A stretch of 12,401 nt of DNA from Bacillota bacterium (GTDB lineage: Bacteria; Bacillota; Clostridia; Peptostreptococcales; Anaerovoracaceae), in contig JAFZRG010000113.1 in the NCBI GenBank assembly GCA_017619985.1, positions 1-12,401 on the forward strand, in the 5' to 3' direction. The first letter of the stretch is position 1, and every line of letters begins with the position of its first letter. Positions 6,027-12,401 of this stretch are shown one piece after another. Under the pieces are notes generated by a model. The model saw only the letters and a list, made by a program, of their open reading frames with translations. It searched no databases and was not told the DNA's origin. The position numbers and the translations under genes were made by a program.

Positions 6027-6680
6027 CTATTTCAAGATGCGCTGGAACTGTCTGACTCTCTCCGCCATATCCTCTGCGGAGAAGACCGCGTTGCCGGCCA
6101 CGAACACGTCGACGCCGGCCTCTTTGAGGGCAGCCGCGTTGTCCAGGTTGACCCCGCCGTCCAGTTCGATCAGCATATCCGGATTCTTCGCCTTGCGCAG
6201 CGCGTCCAGCTCGCGGATCTTCTGCCAGCTCGTCTCAATAAACTTCTGCCCGCCGAAGCCGGGGTTGACCGACATCAGCAGTACCATGTCGAGTTCGGGA
6301 AGGATATAGTCGAGCGTGGAGAGCGAAGTCGCGGGATTCAGGGCGACGCCGGCTTTCTTCCCCAGCGCCTTGATCTGCTGCACGGTGCGGTGCAGATGCA
6401 GGCAGGCCTCTTCGTGGACCACGATGAATTCCGTCTGAGGCAGCGCGAATTCTTCGAGGCAGAGCTCAGGACGCACGATCATGAGGTGGACGTCCAGCGG
6501 AAGGTCCGTCGCCTTCGCGATGCTCCGCACGACAGGCTGGCCGAACGTGATGTTGGGCACGAAGCTGCCGTCCATGACGTCGAGATGGACGAAATCCGCC
6601 CCGCCTTCTTCCAGTTTTTTCAGCTGCGTTTTCAGATCTGCAAAATCTGCCGTCAGGATGGACGGCGAAAGATAGGCCAT
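6027..6680 (-). CDS. rpe: Ribulose-phosphate 3-epimerase
   Basis: A 217-residue TIM-barrel enzyme that interconverts ribulose 5-phosphate and xylulose 5-phosphate in the pentose phosphate pathway. Metal-binding and acid/base residues are visible: SPSIL (5-9), V-H-L-D-V-M-D-G (31-38, His32 and Asp34), D-V-H-L-M (63-67, His65) and the second catalytic aspartate in E-L-D-G-G-V (172-177, Asp174). S-V-N-P-G-F-G-G-Q (137-145) is the phosphate-gripping loop and A-G-N-A-V-F (195-200) the second phosphate site. The length is normal. AGGAGG precedes the ATG, 10 bases after the rsgA stop codon. rsgA-rpe is a conserved Bacillota pair; downstream, the usual thiN is replaced by the membrane protein, sugar kinase and gnd. 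Confidence 0.97.
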   Translation of the reverse strand: MAYLSPSILTADFADLKTQLKKLEEGGADFVHLDVMDGSFVPNITFGQPVVRSIAKATDLPLDVHLMIVRPELCLEEFALPQTEFIVVHEEACLHLHRTVQQIKALGKKAGVALNPATSLSTLDYILPELDMVLLMSVNPGFGGQKFIETSWQKIRELDALRKAKNPDMLIELDGGVNLDNAAALKEAGVDVFVAGNAVFSAEDMAERVRQFQRILK

Positions 6681-6690
6681 GGGTTCCTCC

Positions 6691-7575
6691 TCAGTATTTC
6701 TCCTGCTGCTGCAGGAATTTCATCATGTCTTTATATGACGAGTAGCGCCTGCGGCTAATCGCCTTGTCCGCAGCGGCCTTCGCGACCGCGCAGTCCGGCT
6801 CGTCCAGGTGCCGGCAGTTATCGAACCGGCATTTGCCGAGATAAGGCGCGAATTCCGGAAAGTAATGCTGCAACTGGTCTTCTTCGACCTCACTCAGTTC
6901 GAAACTCGTAAAGCCGGGCGTGTCGAACAGGCGGAAATCGCCTGCGTCGAACAGTTCCGTATGGCGGGTCGTGTTCCTGCCGCGCATCGTCTTGCGGCTG
7001 ATCTCGCCCGTCTCCATCGCGTCGTCCTCCAGCAGGACGTTCGCGATGCTGGATTTGCCGACACCGGACGGTCCTGCCAGCGCCGCCTGCGTGCCCTTCA
7101 GAAAGCTGCGCAGTTCTTCGACGCCCTCCCCCGTCTTCGTGCTGATGATGAAAACGGGATAGACCGGTCCGTACACGTTGCGGAACCGCTGCAGGATGGC
7201 CGGGTCGCCGATGTCCGCCTTGTTGACGCAGACTGCGATGCGGCAGTTCTTCTGTTCCGCCATGACGCAGAAACGGTCCAGCAGCGGAAAGCTCGGTTCG
7301 GGTTCCCTGGGGGCCGCGACGAGGATCATCGTCTCCACGTTCGCGACCGGCGGACGGTCGAACACGTTGACCCTGGGAAGGATCTCGTCCACGCTGCCGC
7401 TGCCGTCTTCCAGGACGGACAGAGATACGCGGTCACCCGCGAGCGGCGTGATGCCGTCCTTGCGGAAGATGCCGCGGGCCTTGCATTCGTAGACCCTGCG
7501 GTCTTCGCCTTCGCCTGCGAGCACGTAATAGAAGCCTGCGATGCCTTTGACGATCGTCCCTGTCAGCTGCGCCAT
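6691..7575 (-). CDS. rsgA: RsgA, circularly permuted ribosome small-subunit GTPase
   Basis: A 294-residue GTPase that checks late 30S maturation. It has an N-terminal OB fold (about 1-70) and a permuted G domain in the order G4-G5-G1-G2-G3: NKAD (118-121), GPSGVGKSS (168-176), T-T-R-H (202-205) and DTPG (218-221). The C-terminal zinc-binding element has C249, C254, H256 and C262. This order of motifs is unique to the YjeQ/RsgA family. The start codon shares a base with the prkC stop codon (TGATG at 7573-7577), implying translational coupling. In Bacillus-type relatives the PrkC kinase can phosphorylate the RsgA homologue (CpgA), which gives this neighbourhood functional sense; whether that holds here is inference. 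Confidence 0.97.
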   Translation of the reverse strand: MAQLTGTIVKGIAGFYYVLAGEGEDRRVYECKARGIFRKDGITPLAGDRVSLSVLEDGSGSVDEILPRVNVFDRPPVANVETMILVAAPREPEPSFPLLDRFCVMAEQKNCRIAVCVNKADIGDPAILQRFRNVYGPVYPVFIISTKTGEGVEELRSFLKGTQAALAGPSGVGKSSIANVLLEDDAMETGEISRKTMRGRNTTRHTELFDAGDFRLFDTPGFTSFELSEVEEDQLQHYFPEFAPYLGKCRFDNCRHLDEPDCAVAKAAADKAISRRRYSSYKDMMKFLQQQEKY

Positions 7576-9545
7576 CAGTGGATCTCTCCGGTCTCGAAGT
7601 TCACGTCGTATTCGTAGACGAGCGCGTTGTCAAAGAAGACGAGCACTTTGCCGCCGGTCCCTGCGCCTACCGCGCTGAAGGACTCGCCGCCATCGCTCTT
7701 ATGGCGTTCCGCCTGGCTCACCGGGGTCCTGGGATTGCTCACGGAATCCGATACGGTGACCGTCATCGTGAAGTCCTCGTTCACCGCAGGGCTGTAATCG
7801 ATCCAGACCGCCACGGTCTTCGTCTCGGGTTCCGGCTCCACCACGGGTTCGGGAGCAACCGGTTCTTTAGAGACGACCAGGTCGATCGTGTCGCCTTCCT
7901 GGATGGACATGCCCGGCGCGGGGCTCTGGCTGATGACCGTATCTTCCTTGCGGTTGATGTCCTCCACGTAGGAGACCTCTCCCAGTTTCAGATCGAGCTC
8001 CTCGATCTCCTTTTTCGCCTGGGTCAGCGATTTGCCTTCGACGTTGAACTTCGAACGCGCGATGTCCTTTTCGGAACCGAGAGACACGACCAGCGTGATC
8101 TCCGAACCGTCCGGATACGGCGTGCCCGCCACGGGGCTCTGGCTGATGACCTGCCCCTTGGGAATGGTCTCGCTGATCTCCTCCGAAACAGTGCCGACCT
8201 TGAATTTATACGTCTCGAGCATCGTGCGGGCGTTGGCCAGCGATTTGCCGACCACGTCCGGGACGTTGCCGTCCACCTTGCCCTTGCTGACGTTGACTTC
8301 GATGCTCTGGCCGGATTTGATGGATGCGCCCGCGTCGGGCGTCTGGCTCATGATAACGCCTTCCGGCACGTCGTTGCTCGGCAGTTCCATGCCGATCTTC
8401 ACGTCCAGACCGAACTCCTGCAGGATCTCCTTCGCTTCGTCCAGCGTATGACCCACGATCTCCGGCGCCTGGACGATGTCGCCCGGACGGATCTCGTTCG
8501 GGTCGCTGCCGCCCATCATGCTGCGGATGAACGCGCTGGCGGGGATGGCGAGCGCGATGGCTGCCAGGATCAGGATCAGATAGGCCCAGTTGAACCTCTT
8601 CTTTCCCTCTTCATCCTCTTCTTCGCCGGTCTTGCGGACGGGCTTGTCGCCGCCGCTCTCTTCCGAGCCTTTTACGCCTTTGGACAGCGCAGGGGTCAGC
8701 CCGCTCGGATTCGCCTTCGTCTTCGTGAACTTGACGAACTTCAGGGCGGTGATCATCTCGTCCGCGCTGCGGTACCTGCCGGTCTGCAGCTTGTTCGTCG
8801 CCTTCATGACGATCTCTTCCAGATCGAGCGGGATGTCGGGGTTGATCTCCGTCGGAGGCACCATCTCCTCGTTCATGTGCTTGACCGCGACAGCCACCGC
8901 CGTCTCGCCGTCGAACGGCACCTTGCCGGTCAGCATCTCGTAGAGAACGATGCCCAGTGAATAGATGTCGGACTTCTCGTCCACGTAGGCGCCTCTTGCC
9001 TGCTCCGGAGAGAAGTAGTGCACGGAACCCATGACGGCTTCCTGCTGTTCGCCGACCAGCGTTCCTCCGGTCACCGCCTTCGCGATGCCGAAGTCCGTGA
9101 TCTTCGCTACGCCGTCCGCCGTGATCATGATGTTGTGCGGCTTGACATCGCGGTGGATCAGCTGGTGCTTATGCGCCATGGACAGCGCGGAAGCGACCTG
9201 CTCCGCGATGGCTGCCGCACGGTGCGGATCCAGGGGTCCCTCTTCCTTGATGATGTCGGAAAGCGGTCTGCCCTCGATCAGCTCCATGACGATATAGTAG
9301 ATGTTGCCTTCTTTGCCGACGTCGTAGACGTTGACGATATTGGGATGCACGAGGCCTGCCGCGATCTGGGATTCCCTGCGGAAGCTCTCGATGAACATCG
9401 TGTCTTTCGTATATTCCGGCCGGAGGATCTTGATGGCGACGAAGCGGCTGAGCAGCCTGTCTCTTGCCTTGAAGACGACGGCCATCCCGCCTTCGCCGAT
9501 CTTTTCCAGCAGCTCGTATCTTCCTGCTAATATTCTGCTGCCCAT
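7575..9545 (-). CDS. prkC: PrkC-type Ser/Thr protein kinase with three PASTA domains
   Basis: A 656-residue single-pass membrane kinase (PknB/Stk1 group) that senses cell-wall fragments. Kinase domain, about 10-270: glycine loop IGEGGMAVV (16-24), Lys39, H-R-D (131-133), DFG (151-153), an activation loop running to FSPE (178-181) and D-I-Y-S-L-G (193-198). A charged juxtamembrane stretch (about 275-318) precedes one membrane helix (about 319-340). Three PASTA repeats follow outside the cell (about 356-421, 427-489, 497-560), the third lacking the usual Val-Pro opening. After a Pro/Glu-rich linker (561-575) there is an unassigned, probably beta-rich tail (576-656). It lies three bases after prpC, whose product reverses its phosphorylation. 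Confidence 0.97.
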   Translation of the reverse strand: MGSRILAGRYELLEKIGEGGMAVVFKARDRLLSRFVAIKILRPEYTKDTMFIESFRRESQIAAGLVHPNIVNVYDVGKEGNIYYIVMELIEGRPLSDIIKEEGPLDPHRAAAIAEQVASALSMAHKHQLIHRDVKPHNIMITADGVAKITDFGIAKAVTGGTLVGEQQEAVMGSVHYFSPEQARGAYVDEKSDIYSLGIVLYEMLTGKVPFDGETAVAVAVKHMNEEMVPPTEINPDIPLDLEEIVMKATNKLQTGRYRSADEMITALKFVKFTKTKANPSGLTPALSKGVKGSEESGGDKPVRKTGEEEDEEGKKRFNWAYLILILAAIALAIPASAFIRSMMGGSDPNEIRPGDIVQAPEIVGHTLDEAKEILQEFGLDVKIGMELPSNDVPEGVIMSQTPDAGASIKSGQSIEVNVSKGKVDGNVPDVVGKSLANARTMLETYKFKVGTVSEEISETIPKGQVISQSPVAGTPYPDGSEITLVVSLGSEKDIARSKFNVEGKSLTQAKKEIEELDLKLGEVSYVEDINRKEDTVISQSPAPGMSIQEGDTIDLVVSKEPVAPEPVVEPEPETKTVAVWIDYSPAVNEDFTMTVTVSDSVSNPRTPVSQAERHKSDGGESFSAVGAGTGGKVLVFFDNALVYEYDVNFETGEIH

Positions 9546-9548
9546 ACC

Positions 9549-10283
9549 CTATCCCCCTATCCGGATGCAGACGACGGAGATGTTGTCCTTGCCGCCTGCC
9601 TCATTTGCTTCTTCCACGAGCCTCTTGGCCAGATCGTGCATCGAATCGTAATCCGACGCCAGCCGGAGGATCTTATCCGCGCTCACCTCGCCGTACAGGC
9701 CGTCCGTGCAGAGGAGGATCACGTCTCCGGGGCAGGTCTCGAAGCGGTAGAAGTCCGGTTCGATCGCCGATTCGCCGCCGATGGCCTTCGTGATCATGTT
9801 GCGGTCCGGATGCGTCAGGGCTTCTTCCTTGCTCAGCAGTCCGGAACGGAGCATATCCTGCACGAGCGTGTGGTCTTCCGTCAGCTGGCGCATGACCCCC
9901 TCACGAATGAGATAGGCCCTGCTGTCGCCTACGTTCACGATGTAGCAGTCTCCGGCATCCAGATAGCACAGGACCGTCGTGGTCGCCATGCCGGTGTTGC
10001 CCTCTTCCTCCAGCGATTTGTGATAGATGAGCTCGTTGGCGCCCTGGAAGCAGTCCAGGAAGTACTTGCGGAGCGCTATCTTGCTGGTGACTTCCGAGAT
10101 CGGATGCATCGCCACATACTGCGCGATGTAGCCGACCGCCATCCGGGAAGCCAGTTCGCCGGAATTGTGGCCGCCGACGCCGTCCGCGACGATGTAGATC
10201 TGCTGGGCGGGCATCACGAAGAGTGAATCTTCGTTGCCGCTGCGCATGTTCCCCTTATCCGTTTTGAATCCTACGCTGATCAT
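9549..10283 (-). CDS. prpC: PrpC/Stp-type PP2C protein phosphatase
   Basis: A 244-residue metal-dependent Ser/Thr phosphatase that opposes the PASTA kinase encoded next. PP2C motifs are in order: R-S-G-N-E-D (14-19), V-A-D-G-V-G-G-H (32-39) with metal-binding Asp34, G-M-A-T-T-T-V (98-104), V-G-D-S-R-A-Y-L (118-125), E-D-H-T-L (136-140), C-T-D-G-L (192-196) with Asp194 and G-G-K-D-N-I-S-V (230-237) with Asp233. No membrane segment or extra domain is present; it is cytosolic. The start overlaps the rsmB stop codon in an ATGA tetranucleotide (10280-10283), indicating coupled translation. In Bacillus relatives rlmN usually separates rsmB from prpC; it is missing here. Confidence 0.97.
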   Translation of the reverse strand: MISVGFKTDKGNMRSGNEDSLFVMPAQQIYIVADGVGGHNSGELASRMAVGYIAQYVAMHPISEVTSKIALRKYFLDCFQGANELIYHKSLEEEGNTGMATTTVLCYLDAGDCYIVNVGDSRAYLIREGVMRQLTEDHTLVQDMLRSGLLSKEEALTHPDRNMITKAIGGESAIEPDFYRFETCPGDVILLCTDGLYGEVSADKILRLASDYDSMHDLAKRLVEEANEAGGKDNISVVCIRIGG

Positions 10284-11524
10284 AAAGTATTTTTCCTCAT
10301 AAGGCAGTAATAGAAACCGTCCCCCTTGGGACCGTCGAGAAACTCTCCGGTAAAGATCTGTCTTTCGCAGATCTTTTCGAAACCTCCCTGCTGAAGGAAC
10401 GCTTCCGTGACCCGTTCATTTTCCGCCGGGTCCACGGTGCAGGTGCAGTACATGAGCCGTCCGCCGGGTCTCGTGAAAGCGCCGGCGTTCCGGAGGATCG
10501 CTGCCTGGAGCGCGGGGAGCGCTTTCGCGTCTTCCTCCTTCAGGCGGAGCTTGATCTCCGGTTTTCTGCGCAGCACGCCCAGGCCGCTGCACGGAACGTC
10601 GCACAGCACGGCGTCGTAAAGGCCTTCCTCCTCCTGCGGCGGAGCAGCCGACGCGTCGCGCACGCAGGTGCGGATGACGGAGATCCCCAGGCGCTTCGCC
10701 TCCTTTTCCACGAGCTGCAGTTTCGCTTCGTGGATGTCGCAAGCCAGGATGCTGCCCTCGTTCTCCATAAATTCGGCCATGGCGCAGGTCTTGCCGCCCG
10801 GCGCCGCGCACATGTCGAGGACCGTTTCCCCTTTTTGCGGGTGGAACACGTTCATCGCTTCGATCGCGGAGGCATCCTGGACGGAGAATCGCCCTTCGCA
10901 GTAGTCTTCCGACTCCGCGATGCCGCCGGAGGTATCGAATTCATAGGCGTTCCCGACCTTCAGCCGGTTGCGCCGCAGCACGAGCGGAGCGTTTTCAAGG
11001 CTTTCCGCCAGCTGCCATTCGGCACGTTCGCGTCCGTAGGCATCCAGCCAGAGCTTCACGATCCAGGGCTGACAGGAATAACGGACCGAAAGGTACTCCG
11101 CCAGGCTGTTTTCATCCTCCGGATCGTACGCCGGATACCGCAGTTCCTTTCCCTCGCGGATAAAAACGCGCAACACCGCGTTGATGAATCCTTCGCCGCC
11201 TCTGGCCACGTCTTTCGCCAGGGTCACGGTCTCATCGACCGCCGTGTAATCCGGGATGTCTTCACAGAAGGCAAGCTGGTAAAAACCCAGGCGCAGCAGG
11301 ATCTTCTGCTTCGTCTTCAGCCCCGGTTTCTTCAGAAACCGCGCGATCTGATAGTCGAGAAACAGTTCATTCTTCAGCACGCCGTGCACGAGACGCCGCA
11401 CGAGCGCGGGATCCGCGTCTTTGGCGTGCCCGAGCCTGCGGTTCAGCAGGATGTTGGAATACGCCCCTTCGCTCTCCACGCTCTTCAGGATGTCGAACGC
11501 GATGCGACGGGAGTTGTCCGTCAT
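10280..11524 (-). CDS. rsmB: RsmB, 16S rRNA m5C967 methyltransferase
   Basis: A 414-residue enzyme that transfers methyl from S-adenosylmethionine to C5 of cytidine 967 (E. coli numbering) in 16S rRNA. A NusB-like RNA-binding domain occupies about 1-130 (A-F-D-I-L, D-E-T-V-T-L-A-K, G-F-I-N-A-V-L-R). The Rossmann methyltransferase half shows DMCAAPGGKT (237-246), D-V-P-C-S-G-L-G (309-316, Cys312) and Y-C-T-C-T-V (359-364, nucleophile Cys362). The segment joining them is unusually short: about 28 residues run from L-R-R-N-R-L-K (183-189) to S-V-Q-D-A-S (214-219), where roughly 55 are usual. The reading frame is intact. It overlaps genes on both sides by ATGA (11521-11524 and 10280-10283). Confidence 0.95.
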   Translation of the reverse strand: MTDNSRRIAFDILKSVESEGAYSNILLNRRLGHAKDADPALVRRLVHGVLKNELFLDYQIARFLKKPGLKTKQKILLRLGFYQLAFCEDIPDYTAVDETVTLAKDVARGGEGFINAVLRVFIREGKELRYPAYDPEDENSLAEYLSVRYSCQPWIVKLWLDAYGRERAEWQLAESLENAPLVLRRNRLKVGNAYEFDTSGGIAESEDYCEGRFSVQDASAIEAMNVFHPQKGETVLDMCAAPGGKTCAMAEFMENEGSILACDIHEAKLQLVEKEAKRLGISVIRTCVRDASAAPPQEEEGLYDAVLCDVPCSGLGVLRRKPEIKLRLKEEDAKALPALQAAILRNAGAFTRPGGRLMYCTCTVDPAENERVTEAFLQQGGFEKICERQIFTGEFLDGPKGDGFYYCLMRKNTL

Positions 11525-12207
11525 CTGCGGTTGCCTCTCAGGGCGAGCATTCTCAGCAGGTTGGCCACGGCCGTCGCGAGCGCTGCCAGATACGTGAGCG
11601 CCGCCGCGTCGAGCACCTGTTTGGCTGCTGCGTGTTCCTCATCGCTGGCGAAGCAGTTCAGGGCTTCGAGCTGGATGAGAGCTCTCTTGCTGGCGTCCAG
11701 TTCCACGGGCAGCGTGACCAGATGGAACAGCACGACGCCGAGGAACATGAAGATGCCCAGGTTGAACAGGAATCCGCCGCTCTGCCCCATCATCAGTCCG
11801 ACGAGGAGCAGAGGCCAGGACAGCATGGATCCGATGTTCGCCACAGGCACGATGCTGTTGCGGAAGTTGAGCAGCGAATAGCCGGAGGCATGCTGCAGCG
11901 CGTGACCGCACTCATGCGCAGCGATCGCCATGCTGGCGATGGTCGGCAGTTCGTAGACCTGCGCAGACAGGTTCATCGTCCCCTGCTGGGGATTATAGTT
12001 GTCTGTCAGCGTGCCTTCGATCTCGTTGATGGGGATCTGCAGGTCGTTGAACTGCAGGATGCGGCTGGCAGCTTCCGCTCCGGTGATGCCCCGGGCGTTC
12101 CGTACGTTCAGATAAGTCCGGTAAGCGCCCTGGACTTTGCTCTGCGCGTAGATCGACAGAAGGATCGCCGGGATCAGCAGGATCATTGAAGAATAATATC
12201 CGTACAT
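11521..12207 (-). CDS. YugP-type membrane zinc metallopeptidase
   Basis: A 228-residue membrane protein of the Zn_peptidase_2 / YugP family. Its zinc motif H-E-x-x-H is seen as A-A-H-E-C-G-H-A (96-103; His98, Glu99, His102), and P-V-E-L-D-A-S (167-173) is a likely third-ligand region. Membrane segments lie at about 5-22, 120-140, 145-167 and 200-222, the first following a short MYGYYSS start typical of the family. The substrate is unknown; proteolytic activity is inferred from the motif. AAGGAGGT (12213-12220) sits five bases before the ATG, the strongest ribosome binding site seen in this run. The gene lies 35 bases after fmt and overlaps rsmB by four bases. fmt-yugP-rsmB order is common in Clostridia. 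Confidence 0.93.
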   Translation of the reverse strand: MYGYYSSMILLIPAILLSIYAQSKVQGAYRTYLNVRNARGITGAEAASRILQFNDLQIPINEIEGTLTDNYNPQQGTMNLSAQVYELPTIASMAIAAHECGHALQHASGYSLLNFRNSIVPVANIGSMLSWPLLLVGLMMGQSGGFLFNLGIFMFLGVVLFHLVTLPVELDASKRALIQLEALNCFASDEEHAAAKQVLDAAALTYLAALATAVANLLRMLALRGNRR

Positions 12208-12242
12208 GAGTAACCTCCTTTACAGAGAATTAACACTTTATT

Positions 12243-12401
12243 TTATCCCAAAACGGTTCCAATTTCAACCGTATGGCCCAGCAGGAAGGCGCCGGCGTCC
12301 ATGGCCTTTTTGCCCGGAAGCTGCACCGTTTTGAGCATCAGAACGTGCCCGTCTCCGCAGGCGGCGCCGATGCCGTCTTTGCCGGCGGACACGACGGTGC
12401 C
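12243..12401 (-). CDS. fmt: Methionyl-tRNA formyltransferase (3' end only)
   Basis: The last 52 codons and stop of a gene that enters from the right edge. The reading begins G-T-V-V with A-G-K-D-G-I-G-A-A-C-G-D-G and continues through V-Q-L-P-G-K-K-A-M-D-A-G-A-F-L to G-H-T-V-E-I-G-T. This is the characteristic C-terminal tRNA-binding fold of Fmt (conserved G-D-G, the Q-x-x-G-K-x-M pattern and a final Gly-containing strand). Fmt formylates initiator Met-tRNA. The catalytic N-terminal domain is outside the window. No intrinsic terminator lies between its stop codon and the peptidase gene 35 bases away, so it probably heads the same transcript. Confidence 0.88.
   Translation of the reverse strand, partial: GTVVSAGKDGIGAACGDGHVLMLKTVQLPGKKAMDAGAFLLGHTVEIGTVLG

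Noticed and set aside
7578..8960. 460-codon open frame on the plus strand opposite prkC
   Set aside because: Shadow of the kinase gene: same skewed composition and no family features. Similar shadows at 3670-4791, 5297-6007 and 10730-11881 are rejected for the same reason.
1..12401. Defence island, prophage, insertion sequence, CRISPR array, tRNA, rRNA or riboswitch
   Set aside because: Looked for on both strands. Intergenic space is minimal, all large genes are recognised housekeeping families, and no transposase, terminal repeats, spaced repeats or structured leader was found. The lone XRE gene is not enough to call a mobile element.

Overview
This window is a stretch of housekeeping chromosome from a Bacillota (Firmicutes) bacterium, most likely a Clostridia-type anaerobe with moderately high GC content (judged by eye, not counted). 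Three things point there: the gene order fmt - yugP-type peptidase - rsmB - prpC - prkC - rsgA - rpe, a PASTA-domain Ser/Thr kinase paired with a PP2C phosphatase, and rpsT close to lepA-hemW. I cannot name the genus.

Layout, read along the minus strand from right to left. (1) 12401 to 2875 is one tightly packed run of ten genes: fmt (3' end only), a membrane zinc peptidase (YugP family), rsmB, prpC, prkC, rsgA, rpe, a YczE/YyaS-type membrane protein, a PfkB/KdgK-type sugar kinase and gnd. From the peptidase onward the genes overlap or lie within about 11 bases of each other (ATGA, TGATG and 14-base overlaps), so they are probably co-transcribed and partly translationally coupled. The run joins translation and ribosome assembly (fmt, rsmB, rsgA), envelope-sensing kinase/phosphatase signalling (prkC/prpC) and a pentose-phosphate block (rpe, kinase, gnd). 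(2) rpsT, for ribosomal protein S20, has its own recognisable promoter at 2799-2827. (3) The only plus-strand gene, at 2077-2424, is a small XRE-family repressor-like regulator. It converges on rpsT across a shared bidirectional terminator and diverges from lepA. (4) lepA and the first 32 codons of hemW close the window, overlapping by 14 bases.

Most of the window is conventional. The unusual material lies in the control regions and at the family-level oddities. Upstream of the XRE gene are four copies of RYGACACC arranged as two tandem modules with identical 14-base spacers and a 39-base period, plus an 8-bp inverted repeat around its predicted -10 box that also covers its ribosome binding site. 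The rpsT promoter carries a 10-bp perfect palindrome between -35 and -10, with a further partial copy 30 bp away. The sugar kinase beside gnd and rpe suggests a gluconate-to-xylulose-5-phosphate route. RsmB appears to lack about 25 residues between its RNA-binding and catalytic parts. I saw no mobile element, CRISPR array, tRNA, rRNA or riboswitch, and no clearly novel multi-gene system.
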